Numbered from the stretch's first letter, positions 8,832 through 20,086 are shown. The stretch is DNA of 64,000 nt from Hypericibacter terrae (GCF_008728855.1 NZ_CP042906.1:5175001-5239000); one strand, 5' to 3'. Notes: generated from the sequence alone by a model not told the origin. Numbers and translations are program-made.

Positions 8832-8886
8832 AGTTCGCGACATTTGCGCGAGCAAGGTAGACGAAAATCACCGGCAATCTGCGCTG

Positions 8887-9117
8887 CTATCGTGGCGTGC
8901 AGTGCGAGTCTTGATGGTCGGTTGATTCGGGCAGCCGCGGGCTCGCCCGGGACGCATCCGGCCGGCCGTCTGCCAATCGGCGGCGCGCTTTGTCGAACAA
9001 AGCGACCACCTCGTCACTCGTTGCACCGTCTCGAGCCATGATCGTCTGGACGATCGGATCCGCCAGGATCTCGGACAGCGAAGGCTCTCCATCGAACGAC
9101 GCGCGACATGGCGGCAT
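8887..9117 (-). CDS. Small conserved hypothetical protein
   Basis: The product has 76 residues from the ATG at 9117, with a strong GGGAGGAGG ribosome site. The core (PSLSEILADPIVQTIMARDG, then a helix EVVALFDKARRRL) resembles short helical proteins common in alphaproteobacteria whose function is unknown. The last 25 residues look disordered. The longer frame to 9294 is rejected because the ribosome site fixes the start. Confidence 0.62.
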   Translation of the reverse strand: MPPCRASFDGEPSLSEILADPIVQTIMARDGATSDEVVALFDKARRRLADGRPDASRASPRLPESTDHQDSHCTPR

Positions 9118-9259
9118 GTCCGCCTCCTCCCGTTTCAGAGCGGCCGCCTTGCGGTCTCGCTCATGACAAACGCCGCCGGCGTTGCGAGGCGGCTCCGGCA
9201 TGGACCGCCCCGCCGGGGGCATGCTGAAGGACCGCATCGGTAAGCCGCGAAGCCTGTCG

Positions 9260-9469
9260 TCAGCAATGCAATCGCTCCCTTGCCGCCAAGCCATCTCTAT
9301 GCAGCCTCTTGAGATTCATCCATTGTCGATAGGCGAACAGGGCCTCGCTGCTGCCGCGTCCGCCTAGAGACATGGCTCCGCGATAGTCCGCCTCGGCCCG
9401 ATCGATTCGAGATCGTGACGCATCGAGGTCGAGATCGTTGTCTGTAACGCTGCTCATCGATTGAGACAT
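9260..9469 (-). CDS. Small hypothetical protein
   Basis: The product has 69 residues if started at the ATG at 9469 (GGAG about ten bases upstream); an in-frame start at 9517 is possible. It contains a long helix (SRSRIDRAEADYRGAM) and a second helix around FAYRQWMNLKRLH. No family is recognised. It is on the same strand as the neighbouring small gene, 142 bases away. Confidence 0.45.
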   Translation of the reverse strand: MSQSMSSVTDNDLDLDASRSRIDRAEADYRGAMSLGGRGSSEALFAYRQWMNLKRLHRDGLAARERLHC

Positions 9470-9734
9470 TGATCCGTTCTCCGTCGGGCTGGCCATCGCG
9501 CCGACCAGAAACCTCACACCGCGAGCGATCTCAGCATCGCGGGAAGGCCGCTTCTGCCGTCACCGCCCGATCTCGTGCATCCGAGGCGGCCATCCATTCA
9601 TCGTACGATTCAATTGTAGGAGCATGTTTGAACTAGACAAACGATTTAAAATCGACGATTGCATCGACGACGGCGATACCATTCTGTTCGATGAGAACCG
9701 GAGAAACGCGATCTGTCCGGCATGAAACAAACCC

Positions 9735-10940
9735 TCATCGGGCAATGAGGATTCGGCCGAATCTCAAAGTGAAGAGGCTGAATGTCGCGATCCAGGCGAG
9801 AGCCGAGATCCAGATCAGGGGGCCATAAGCGTCCGGAAGCAGCGACGCCGCTACGCGTGAAGCGGCCGCCATGGCGATCAGAACATAGATCGCAGCCGTC
9901 CATCCATCGGCGGCCAAAGGCCGCCCGGTATGACCCAAGGTCGCCCGCGTCATTACTGCCAGGGTCATCGATCCGATGGCGCCGGCCGTCAAGGCGTGCA
10001 AACCCGACATCGGCGAAATGAGCTCGGGCAGGAACTCGCCAAGACCGAGGAGACAGAGCCCCAGGGGAACCCAGGCGAAGCCGAGATGGAGGCTCCAGAC
10101 CAGCGGTTCGCGAAGCGTGCGGTGACCGCACCAGCGCGCCAGGCGAACCAATGTCGCGAGGCCGGCCACGAACAGGGCGACGCCCGTGACCTCGGCATCG
10201 GGTGCGGCCACCCAGCCGCCGAGAGCAGCCATCGTGATGGCGAGGCAAGCTCGATCGAATCCGTTGAAGCCGGCAGGCATTCGGGCCCCGGGAATCGAGG
10301 CGCCCTGCCGCTTCGCCAGCCAGTTGCGGGTGAAGCTCGGAATAATCCGCCCGCCGACCAGGCTGATGAGCAGGATGACGATGGATATTCCCAGACGCTG
10401 CCCGAGGGCGCCGGTCGTCACAGTGCCGGCGGCTTCCGCATGGGTCAGGATGTTCGACAGAAGCAACCCGCCGAGCGCAATGGGCATGGGCAGATTGCGC
10501 CAGTTGCGGCCAGCCAGGATTTCGCGCAGCACGGCGGCAAGCAAGAGGGCAAGAAAGGAAAGATCGAGCACGGCGGCGATGCCGGCACCGATCAGCGCGG
10601 ATGTCGCCATGGCCGCGCGCCCGACGAGCCACGCCCCGAATAGCAGGATCAGCGGCAGGCCCTGCAAAGGCATCCGGCCGGTCCAGTTGGGGATGGCCGT
10701 CAGTAGAAATCCGGCGATGACCGCGCCGGCAAAGCCGAAGATCATCTCATGGGCATGCCATGCCGCCGGCGCGAAGGCGGTCGGGATGGAGATCGCGTCC
10801 TGCACCTCCGCAAGCCAGACCACGAGACCGGCGACCGCCCAGAGGCCGGCGCTCAAAAAGAACGGACGAAAGCCTTGACGAAAGAACTGCGGGCCGCCGA
10901 ACGGCTTGTACCGGGGAATTCCGACGGCTGTCTCGCTCAC
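9735..10940 (-). CDS. nnrS: NnrS family membrane protein
   Basis: A polytopic membrane protein of 401 residues in the NnrS family, a haem- and copper-associated protein linked to nitric oxide tolerance in denitrifiers. The family features are visible: an N-terminal FRQGFRPFFL motif, AWHAHEMIFGF with two conserved His, then about twelve hydrophobic helices with GGRIIPSFTRNWL in the middle and LHALTAGAIGSMTLAVMTR near the end. The start is GTG at 10938-10940, overlapping the stop of the upstream gene by four bases (GTGA), with AGGAA seven bases upstream. Translational coupling with the cyclo-ligase fusion gene is likely. It is the last gene of the minus-strand stress block. Confidence 0.9.
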   Translation of the reverse strand: MSETAVGIPRYKPFGGPQFFRQGFRPFFLSAGLWAVAGLVVWLAEVQDAISIPTAFAPAAWHAHEMIFGFAGAVIAGFLLTAIPNWTGRMPLQGLPLILLFGAWLVGRAAMATSALIGAGIAAVLDLSFLALLLAAVLREILAGRNWRNLPMPIALGGLLLSNILTHAEAAGTVTTGALGQRLGISIVILLISLVGGRIIPSFTRNWLAKRQGASIPGARMPAGFNGFDRACLAITMAALGGWVAAPDAEVTGVALFVAGLATLVRLARWCGHRTLREPLVWSLHLGFAWVPLGLCLLGLGEFLPELISPMSGLHALTAGAIGSMTLAVMTRATLGHTGRPLAADGWTAAIYVLIAMAAASRVAASLLPDAYGPLIWISALAWIATFSLFTLRFGRILIAR

Positions 10941-12076
10941 GCCGATTCCTCGTGTCGTCGAAGCTGCCGATCGAGCGTCTCGATCATGGCCCTCAGATCG
11001 TCGTGAAGCCAACCATCGCCAATCCTGGGCAGGATCTCCCGGAGCTTGTGGAGAACCGCTCCCCGATCGCGATCGCATCGAGCATCTGCCGTCTCGGGCA
11101 AGGACGACGCCGACGAGGCTGGCCTGCCGCCGAGGCGCAGAATATGCTGCCGCAGCACGGCCTGAAACGACACCTCGTCTTCTCCACCCCCGATGAGAGC
11201 CGCCTTGGCCGCTGCATCGCGGCCGCCGCTTCCGAGCCCGCGTGCCAACAGATCGTTCAACATGGCGATCGTTTCTGCGGCATCCGCATAGCCGAGATAA
11301 GACGGATCGAGCTCGTGCATGAAGCAGGGCGGCGATGCGTAGGAAGCTCGTTCTTCCTCGCCTTCCTCATAGAGATCGCGCTCCGGGAACACCTGCATGG
11401 GCCTGCTTTCCATCTTTCCATCTGCGCGGCATTGGGTCTCTTGGCCGGCAGCGCCGGCCTCGCCAGAGGGATTCAACTCTTCCAGGGGCCTGCCGCGATA
11501 TCCGTGACGCACGGATCCGGTCTCGGTCACGATGGCACCCAACGGAATGTCATGGGGTTGCGGATAGATGGTCTCCAGGCGTCCGAAGGCGTAGCCGACG
11601 CCGATCGTGAAGGGCCTCGGAACCATCGCAGCCAGCGTGCGATCATAGTGGCCTCCCCCATAGCCCAAACGATAACCCGCAGCATCGAAGCCCAGCAATG
11701 GCACGATCAGCACCGTAGGATGGACGATATTGCGCTCGGCGGGGATGGGGATGTTCCATTCTCCCCGCTCCAGCTTCGCCCCGGGATGCCACATCCGGAA
11801 CTCCAGCGGTTGTCGCCTCTCCAAGGCAACCGGCAGGGCCGCCTCGACGCCCAACGCCAGAAGATCCTCGATCAGGGGCCGGAGGTCGGGCTCGCCTTTG
11901 AACGGCCAATAGAATCCGATGCAGCCATGGCGCAGCTCCGCAAACCGCTCGCACAGCAGATCGACCAACATCGAATCGGCGCGCTTCCTCTCTGTCGACA
12001 GCATTGCTGCACGCCGCGCGAGCAGATCGACGCGCACCGATCGCCGCCAGGCGCGCACCTCCTCCCAGGCCTTCAT
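10937..12076 (-). CDS. 5-formyltetrahydrofolate cyclo-ligase with extra C-terminal domain
   Basis: The 379-residue protein has two parts. Residues about 1-210 are a 5-formyl-THF cyclo-ligase, which converts 5-formyl-THF to 5,10-methenyl-THF using ATP. The EVRAWRRSVR opening, FYWPFKGEPDLRPLI and the nucleotide loop LGYGGGHYDRTLA are all visible. A linker and a further domain of about 140 residues follow, with the motif PPCFMHELDPSYLGY and several acidic helices. This resembles an uncharacterised domain sometimes fused to cyclo-ligases. Ordinary cyclo-ligases end near 190-200 residues. It overlaps nnrS by four bases. The start at 12076 is chosen because the upstream frame runs antisense through DUF488. 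Confidence 0.85.
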   Translation of the reverse strand: MKAWEEVRAWRRSVRVDLLARRAAMLSTERKRADSMLVDLLCERFAELRHGCIGFYWPFKGEPDLRPLIEDLLALGVEAALPVALERRQPLEFRMWHPGAKLERGEWNIPIPAERNIVHPTVLIVPLLGFDAAGYRLGYGGGHYDRTLAAMVPRPFTIGVGYAFGRLETIYPQPHDIPLGAIVTETGSVRHGYRGRPLEELNPSGEAGAAGQETQCRADGKMESRPMQVFPERDLYEEGEEERASYASPPCFMHELDPSYLGYADAAETIAMLNDLLARGLGSGGRDAAAKAALIGGGEDEVSFQAVLRQHILRLGGRPASSASSLPETADARCDRDRGAVLHKLREILPRIGDGWLHDDLRAMIETLDRQLRRHEESA

Positions 12077-12158
12077 CGGATGATCGCCGATGCCGGAGGA
12101 CGGCCATCGAGCCGACCAAGAAGCGGCCTGTCTGGACCCTTCCTCGTTCCAGCGCCTG

Positions 12159-12509
12159 TCATTCGAAGCGATCCTCGATATATTCCTCGAGCGCAACGGC
12201 ATTGTTGTGATGCTCGTCCTTGGCCCCGTAAACCAGGGTAACGGTGGAGGTACGAGCCCTCTCGGACAGCTGCTGGACCTTCGCGGTCTTTCGGTCGAGT
12301 TCCTTGAAGTAGCGGCGCTTGAAGACCTCCCACTTCGCCGGATCGTGGCCGAACCATTGACGCAGGGCGGTGCTCGGCGCGATCTCCTTGATCCATTCAT
12401 CCAGTCGTAGCTCATCCTTGGAAAGACCACGGGGCCAGACCCGATCGACGAGAACGCGGCGCCCATCCGACGTCGCCGACGCGTCATAAGCGCGCTTCAC
12501 CCTCACCAT
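12159..12509 (-). CDS. DUF488 family protein
   Basis: The 116-residue protein carries the DUF488 hallmarks: RVLVDRVWPRGLSKDEL near the N-terminus, W-K-E-I-A-P-S, a central LRQWFGHDP and the final VTLVYGAKDEHHNNA. The ATG at 12509 is preferred because AAGGAG lies eight bases upstream, while the ATG at 12515 is only two bases from it. The molecular function is unknown; members often sit next to haem or nitrosative stress genes. Here it lies between the carboxymuconolactone decarboxylase-like gene and the cyclo-ligase fusion on the same strand. Confidence 0.88.
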   Translation of the reverse strand: MVRVKRAYDASATSDGRRVLVDRVWPRGLSKDELRLDEWIKEIAPSTALRQWFGHDPAKWEVFKRRYFKELDRKTAKVQQLSERARTSTVTLVYGAKDEHHNNAVALEEYIEDRFE

Positions 12510-12610
12510 CAACATCGCTCCTTTTTCATCGAATACCGCTCGACTTCGAGCGCCAGCCGCGGAATCGACCGTCATCGCCCCGTCTGCCACCACCGCATTC
12601 GGCGCTTCGC

Positions 12611-12985
12611 CTAACTGCCTCCAGAAGCAGGCTCGGCCAAACGCTCGCGCTGCGCAGCCACGGTGTGAAGCGTATCCAATGCCAGCGCCGAATGGGCGAA
12701 GGCACCGCCCGCGCGCATCTCTGCCGCCACCCAGATCGCTTCCATGATCTCCTGGGGCGTCGCTCCGTCGCGAACCGCCGCCTTGGTATGGCCTTGGATG
12801 CAATAGGGGCACTGGGTCACATGCGCGACGGCCACGGCGATCAGCTGCTTCGACTTTCGCGACAGCGCCCCTTCCTTGAACACGGCCTGGCTGAACTGGC
12901 GGAAGGCCGTGTCGATTTCCGGGGCGAGCGCGCTGCGCTCCTGGGCCAGTGCCTTACTGGGTTTCGGGTAAAGCGTATCGCTCAT
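12611..12985 (-). CDS. Carboxymuconolactone decarboxylase / AhpD-like protein
   Basis: The protein is 124 residues and all-helical. It has the redox motif CPYCIQGHTKAAV (CxxC plus the downstream His), diagnostic of AhpD-type peroxidase partners rather than true decarboxylases. The RKSKQLIAVAVAHVTQ helix precedes the motif. The ATG at 12985 has AAAGGA upstream. The gene follows the oxidase subunit gene by 11 bases, so they are probably co-transcribed. A thiol-dependent peroxide-defence role fits the nearby superoxide dismutase, as an inference. Confidence 0.88.
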   Translation of the reverse strand: MSDTLYPKPSKALAQERSALAPEIDTAFRQFSQAVFKEGALSRKSKQLIAVAVAHVTQCPYCIQGHTKAAVRDGATPQEIMEAIWVAAEMRAGGAFAHSALALDTLHTVAAQRERLAEPASGGS

Positions 12986-12996
12986 CGAGATTCCTT

Positions 12997-15301
<2,305 letters not shown>

Positions 15302-15484
15302 TTTGTGTCCCCCCGTTGACGATCGGAGAGGCATGGGCGGCGGTTCAGGACGCGGCCCTGCGATGGCGCCCACGATACAGGCGCCATTCCCGAATCCGAG
15401 TTTAGCGTGAAGCCCGTGATCAAGATCGTTCTCCTTGCAATCATGCGCGCGTTTGCGCGGGGAGGTTGGCGGCTTGGCAACAGC

Positions 15485-15886
15485 TCACGCGCCCTCCTGC
15501 GTGAGGGCCGCGATGTCATCGCTCACGACCTCGTCCAATGCGGGGAAGCTCGCCTGTTTCGGACGAAGCGCGAGTGGCCTCTTGCGGCCGTCCGGCGCGC
15601 ACGCGAAACGATCGAACGACAAGGCGGAAACCCCAATCTCGTCATTGACGAGAAGCAGGCCGACTTCGCTGTTGCGGGACCCGTTGTCATTGACCGGACG
15701 GCGAGCTGTCCCCCTGCGGAAGCATTCCTGATTTGTCCAACGGATCGCCGCGCCGGAGGCTGCGAACCCACGGTTATCGCCCGGCCGGACGACGCCTTCA
15801 TCGACGGCGTGCGGCAGGAACAGGTCCGCAATGCCGCCCCCAAGCTTGAAGAGAGATCGCTGCGTAAGCGTCAAAAGGTTGGTCAC
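15485..15886 (-). CDS. Hypothetical protein with GTG start
   Basis: The product is 133 residues, starting at GTG 15886 behind an exceptionally strong AGGAGGAGGAA site. It has no recognised family. The N-terminus (MTNLLTLTQRSLFKLGGG) is amphipathic, the middle is strand-rich and the C-terminus carries a helical DEVVSDDIAAL. An upstream extension to 16216 has no ribosome site. It lies between sodB and a small membrane protein gene on the same strand. Confidence 0.5.
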   Translation of the reverse strand: MTNLLTLTQRSLFKLGGGIADLFLPHAVDEGVVRPGDNRGFAASGAAIRWTNQECFRRGTARRPVNDNGSRNSEVGLLLVNDEIGVSALSFDRFACAPDGRKRPLALRPKQASFPALDEVVSDDIAALTQEGA

Positions 15887-15996
15887 GTCAGTTCCTCCTC
15901 CTGAAGGTTGGAGACGACCGGAAGTCTCAATTTCAGCGTGGAGAGCGCCCGAGCCGGCCATATCGCCGGCTGCTGTTCCTCGAGGCCGAAGGCCGG

Positions 15997-16176
15997 TCAA
16001 CGCCGCCGCGATGCGGGGCGGCCTTTTTCGATCGCCTTTTTGGCGACGTCGCGACCCGGCTCCATGGTCGCTGGTCTTCGACTGCTCCATGACTGCCACA
16101 TCAGCTGTGCCGTGATCGGAACCGCGACGGCGGCAACGAGCCATGAAGCCAGTTCGAACAGGGTGTTTTCGGCCAT
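15997..16176 (-). CDS. Small single-helix membrane protein
   Basis: The 59-residue protein has one membrane helix (about residues 8-26, LASWLVAAVAVPITAQLMW) and a strongly basic C-terminus ending GRPASRRR. The ATG at 16176 has a perfect GGAGG site six bases upstream. It is divergent from the LysR gene at 16314 and could be its target. No family is recognised. Confidence 0.6.
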   Translation of the reverse strand: MAENTLFELASWLVAAVAVPITAQLMWQSWSSRRPATMEPGRDVAKKAIEKGRPASRRR

Positions 16177-16313
16177 CGGGAACCTCCAAATGACAGGGCC
16201 ATCGGCGATAGCCCAACTTCCATGACCATTATTTGGGCCGGCCATATCTATCTGACAAACGATAAAAATCAGCCTATGATATCGACATTATCGATACAAA
16301 GGACTGCCGAGCC

Positions 16314-17165
16314 GTGGATACCGAACTCGCCCGAACATTCCTCACGGTTGTCGCCGCTGGAAATTTCGTCAGCGCCGCCGATCGGCTGCATGTCACGCAA
16401 TCGACTGTCAGTGCCCGCATTCATGCGTTGGAAGAGCGTCTGGGTTGCACGCTCTTCGTCCGCAACAAGGCCGGGGCCAGCCTCACATCGGCAGGGCGGC
16501 AATTTCAGAAACATGCATCGACGTTGGTACGAACCGTGGAGCAGGCGCGCCACGACGTCGGAATTCCCAGAGGCTTCCGCGCCGCCCTCACCGTCGGTGG
16601 GCGCTTCGGTCTGTGGGAACAGCTGTTATTGAAATGGTTGCCCTTGATGCAAGAGCGGGCGCCCGACATCGCCATTCGCGCGGAGATCGGCCTCGAGGCC
16701 GATCTGATGCAGAACCTGGTGGAGGGTCGGCTCGATATCGGCGTGATGTATGTGCCGCAGAGCCGTCCAGGCTTGAAGATCGAGCCTCTCTTCGAAGAGC
16801 GGCTTGTTCTGGTTTCCGCGAACGTCCCTGACCATCCGAAACCCGGGACTGGTTATGTCTATGTCGATTGGGGGCCGGAATTCTACGCGCAGCATAGCGT
16901 CAGCTTCCCCGATTTCCTCGGCCCGGCACTCTCCGCCAACATCGGTTGGCTGGGTCTGCAGCATGTCCTCGCCAATGGCGGGTCCGGTTACTTCCCGATC
17001 CGCGTCATAAGGCCCCATCTCGAGACAGGCCGATTGTCGCTGGTCTCTGGAACGCTGGAGTTCACCTTGCACGCTTATCTGGTCTATGCGCAGGAAGCGG
17101 CTTCGGATGCGCTGCAGATCGCGCTCGATGGCATCAGGCAAGTGGCTGCTGCAGAGTCAGCATGA
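16314..17165 (+). CDS. LysR-family transcriptional regulator
   Basis: The regulator has 283 residues. The N-terminal winged helix (about 1-60) shows the typical FLTVVAAGNFVSAADRLHVTQSTVSARIHALEERLG pattern. The remainder is an effector-binding domain with a LWEQLLLKWLPL segment and the strand ADLMQNLVEGRLDIGVMY. The start is GTG at 16314, with AAAGGA ten bases upstream. It faces a small membrane-protein gene across 137 bases. The AT-rich stretch 16278-16296 contains TATCGA repeats around ATCGAT and is a plausible LysR site. Effector and targets are unknown; control of the sodB block is possible but unproven. Confidence 0.9.
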   Translation: MDTELARTFLTVVAAGNFVSAADRLHVTQSTVSARIHALEERLGCTLFVRNKAGASLTSAGRQFQKHASTLVRTVEQARHDVGIPRGFRAALTVGGRFGLWEQLLLKWLPLMQERAPDIAIRAEIGLEADLMQNLVEGRLDIGVMYVPQSRPGLKIEPLFEERLVLVSANVPDHPKPGTGYVYVDWGPEFYAQHSVSFPDFLGPALSANIGWLGLQHVLANGGSGYFPIRVIRPHLETGRLSLVSGTLEFTLHAYLVYAQEAASDALQIALDGIRQVAAAESA

Positions 17166-18008
17166 CCCACGGGGTCCGATCCCGCGCGTCACCCGGTTGC
17201 GTCCCGAACATCCCGACCACGGCGGATCGCCGACGATCAGAACAGACACCCGCTTGCTGGATCCCGCCTTCGTAGAGGGGCGGCATTTTCCCGCACCCAG
17301 CGCCGATTCGTCCTCTTCTTGTGCAAAGGAGAGCCGCTCGCCAATTCCCAACTCACGTGCAGGGCCCGTGAATCGTAGAGGGCTTGCCTTCGAGTGCCCC
17401 TGGCGAAACCAAGGCGAGGCTCCGTTCCGGACCAATGGGGGAGTGGCCGGTCGCAGACGCGTCGACTCCCGACGCCACTGGGAGAGTTGGTCTGTCGACC
17501 CCATATTATGGATCATGAAAGACAGGCCCGAGAAAACCGACGAGCCGATTGAGCCATGCTGGAAGGCCATTGCCCGGTGGGAAACGGAGGGCGGCGCGTC
17601 CAGGGACCGGCCTCATCGGCAGCGGGTGAGTACCGAGCCCGTCGAGCGGAATACCGGGTCGCCGTTGGAGCGTGTGTGCGCGGAATGACCGCGGTTGGAG
17701 GACTGTCATGAGGGAAGCGATGTCTCACGTTTTTCCAACCGGCAGCCGGCCGTCGGTTTGCAAGCACGCGAGCGTTTTTGCCCCCGCTCGGGACTGATCT
17801 TCAGTCCTGCTTGCGAGCGGGGGCGCTGGGCTGAGGCTGCAGCGGGTTGTTGCGTCGATCTGTCGGGCGCGCTTATGTCGCTGTTGATCCCATGCCGGCA
17901 CGGCAACCGTTTCCGCGCTGCGCCATCTCTCTGTTGCAAAACACGTTACAACCCGTCGGGGCTCTAATTGCAGCCCGACGTTTTCACGCCATTCGAGGAG
18001 ACGATCAG
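17166..18008. other. Gene-poor stretch with hairpin and promoter
   Basis: No convincing protein is seen in about 840 bases. A weak candidate lies at 17515-17688 on the plus strand (57 residues, MKDRPEKTDE, only GGA upstream). A compound hairpin occupies 17780-17824. The stretch just before 18009, including TTGCAAAACACGTTACAA near 17932, likely carries the rnk promoter. This may be degraded coding sequence or regulatory RNA territory. Confidence 0.4.
17780..17824. repeat. Nested (cruciform) hairpin
   Basis: The outer arms GCCCCCGCTCG (17780-17790) and CGAGCGGGGGC (17814-17824) pair over 11 bases. Inside, GGACTGA (17791-17797) pairs with TCAGTCC (17801-17807). The layout is a stem with an inner hairpin and no T-run after it on either strand. 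It may be a structured RNA or a protein-binding element. Confidence 0.6.
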
Positions 18009-18461
18009 ATGATCCCGTCAATCTCCAGGACCGACATGATGCCCGAGATTCAGATCACACGGGCCAATCGCGAGCTGCTCAACCAGATTCTTGCCGATCA
18101 CGCGCCCATCCGATCCTGGCGAGCGGTGGAGTTCCTGGTGAGGGAGCTGACGCGAGCGACCATTGTCGATGACGACATCGCCCCGGCTGATGTCGTGACG
18201 ATGCGGTCGAGAGTGCGCTTCCGCGAGGAAGGCGACGCGACGACCGAGATGGTGACGCTGACCTATCCCGGCGAATCGGACCTGTATGAAGATGCCATGT
18301 CGGTCCTCACGCCGCTGGGCGCGGCCCTGCTCGGGCTTTCCAAGGGCCAGTCGATATCGTACCCCAAGCCCGATGGAGGAATGAGGACGATCACCATCAT
18401 CGAAATTCGCTACCAGCCGGAAGCGGCGCGGCACAAGGCATCCTCGTTCGCCGGCACCTAG
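18009..18461 (+). CDS. rnk: Rnk family nucleoside diphosphate kinase regulator (copy 1)
   Basis: The protein is 150 residues and combines a short Rnk N-terminal coiled segment with a GreA/GreB-like C-terminal domain. The signature MSVLTPLGAALLGLSKGQSI matches the Rnk/Gre core loop. The ATG at 18009 has GAGGAG nine bases upstream. Rnk binds RNA polymerase near the secondary channel and affects nucleoside diphosphate kinase levels; that comes from the family, not this sequence. A paralogue follows 115 bases downstream on the same strand. Confidence 0.85.
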   Translation: MIPSISRTDMMPEIQITRANRELLNQILADHAPIRSWRAVEFLVRELTRATIVDDDIAPADVVTMRSRVRFREEGDATTEMVTLTYPGESDLYEDAMSVLTPLGAALLGLSKGQSISYPKPDGGMRTITIIEIRYQPEAARHKASSFAGT

Positions 18462-18576
18462 AAGCGGCTCCTGCCCGAATCGAACCAGAAACCGTTCTGG
18501 TTCTCTTCGTTTTGTCGCATTTTCTGCGGCGAACCGGTGTCCGTTTCGCCGGAAAATGATCCGATGGGAGAGTGAA

Positions 18577-19050
18577 ATGACGCAAGCAATCGCGAGAGAC
18601 CGCGGCAACCTGCCGGCGATCGTCGTGACCAAAAGGGATTTTGGCAAGCTGAACAATGTGATCGGAGACTATGCACCGATCATTTCGTGGGACGCCGTGC
18701 GCTTTCTTCTCGGCGAGTTGGCGCGTGCGCGCGTCGTGGACAACGAACATATTCCACCTACCAACGTGACGATGGGATCGCAGGTCGAGATCCGGGAACG
18801 GCACACGGGCGAAACGCGGCTCGCAACCCTGACCTATCCGGCCGAGCAGAGACTCTATCGCGACGCCGTGTCTGTCTTGACGCCGCTGGGCGCTGCCTTG
18901 CTGGGGCTGCCGAAGGAGCAATCCATCAATTATATCGATTCTGATGGAAAGGAAATGACGGTCGAGGTGCTGAAGATCCTGCACCAGCCCGAGGCGCAAC
19001 AACGGTTCAAGCGGACGTCTCGGGTGGATCCGTCATCGAACACGCGATAG
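18577..19050 (+). CDS. rnk: Rnk family nucleoside diphosphate kinase regulator (copy 2)
   Basis: Second Rnk/GreA-C-terminal protein, 157 residues, starting at the ATG at 18577 with GGGAG upstream. It shares the SVLTPLGAALLGLPKEQSI core and the preceding charged helix pair with copy 1, yet the flanks and ends differ, so the duplication is not recent. The C-terminus has extra basic residues (RFKRTSR). Both may act on RNA polymerase under different conditions. Confidence 0.85.
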   Translation: MTQAIARDRGNLPAIVVTKRDFGKLNNVIGDYAPIISWDAVRFLLGELARARVVDNEHIPPTNVTMGSQVEIRERHTGETRLATLTYPAEQRLYRDAVSVLTPLGAALLGLPKEQSINYIDSDGKEMTVEVLKILHQPEAQQRFKRTSRVDPSSNTR

Positions 19051-19225
19051 CGAGGCCCCGTGGAGATCGCTTGGCCTGATCAATCTCCTACATCGGGGGG
19101 CGGATCGACGGCGATCTCCGACACGGCTATCGGCGTATCATGCGCATCGGCCGATTTCCGGGCGGCCTTGCTTGCGCCTTGCCTGCCAACAGCATGAAGG
19201 TCGCGAAGAGAGCGAGGCCGAGCCC

Positions 19226-20011
19226 TTATCGTCCCTTCCAGACCGGGGCCCGCTTTTCCGCAAACGCGATCGCCCCTTCGCGCTGGTCCTCGCTCGAATA
19301 GAGGATGTCGACCGTGCGGAAGCGGCGCTCGTTGATGCGCCGCAGGGCCTCGGTGAACTGCATCCCTTCGGTCTCGCGCACGACCTCCTTGATCGCCGCG
19401 AACACCAGGGTCGGCCCTTCGGCCAGCATCTTGGCCAGCGTCCGCGCCCGGGTCATGAGCTCGGCCGCCGGAACGACCTCGTTGACGAGGCCGCGCATCT
19501 GCGCTTCGCCGCTCTCCATCCAGCGCCCGGTCAGCAGCAGATCCATCGCCACATGATAGGGAATGCGGCGCGGGAGCTTGATCGTCGCCGCGTCGGCGAG
19601 CGTACCGGCCTTGATCTCGGGCAGCGCGAAACGCGCATGCTCCGCGGCGATGATCATGTCGGCCGAGAGCGCCAGCTCGAAGCCGCCGCCGACCGCCATG
19701 CCGTTGACCGCCGCGATGATCGGCTTGTTGAGGTTGGGCAGCTCCTGGATGCCGCCGAATCCGCCCTCGCCATAGTCCGAGACGGGCCCTTCGCCCGCGG
19801 CGCCGGCCTTCAGATCCCAGCCGGCGCAGAAGAACTTCTCGCCGCCGCCGGTGACGATGGCGACACGCAAGTCCGGATCGTCGCGGAACTTGACGAAGGT
19901 CTCGCTCATCACGCGGCTGGTGGCCGCGTCGATCGCGTTCGCCTTCGGACGATCGAGCACGACTTCGAGGACGGGACCGTTGCGGGTGACGTGAAGCGGA
20001 CCGGAGGACAT
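19226..20011 (-). CDS. caiD: Enoyl-CoA hydratase, CaiD-like (carnitinyl-CoA dehydratase family)
   Basis: A crotonase-fold enzyme of 261 residues, the same length as E. coli CaiD, with CaiD-like features: the DRPKANAIDA opening, RVAIVTGGGEKFFCAGWDLKA, oxyanion-hole AVNGMAVGGGFELAL with catalytic Glu, FALPEIKAG with the second Glu, and the C-terminal FAEKRAPVWKGR. CaiD hydrates crotonobetainyl-CoA to carnitinyl-CoA. Paralogues with other substrates exist, so the exact substrate is open. The ligase, thioesterase and Rieske oxygenase nearby make a carnitine-like acid plausible. It ends 75 bases after the GntR gene on the same strand. Confidence 0.85.
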   Translation of the reverse strand: MSSGPLHVTRNGPVLEVVLDRPKANAIDAATSRVMSETFVKFRDDPDLRVAIVTGGGEKFFCAGWDLKAGAAGEGPVSDYGEGGFGGIQELPNLNKPIIAAVNGMAVGGGFELALSADMIIAAEHARFALPEIKAGTLADAATIKLPRRIPYHVAMDLLLTGRWMESGEAQMRGLVNEVVPAAELMTRARTLAKMLAEGPTLVFAAIKEVVRETEGMQFTEALRRINERRFRTVDILYSSEDQREGAIAFAEKRAPVWKGR

Positions 20012-20086
20012 GAAGCACCTTCGCTGTTCAGGGTCGGAAAATGGGTTTGCAGGCGAAACTCGGTCGGCGGCGTGGCGCCGGAAAGG

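Noticed and set aside
17086-17688. 200-codon plus-strand frame after the LysR gene
   Set aside because: It starts inside the LysR coding sequence without a ribosome site; only the small segment from 17515 is a weak candidate.
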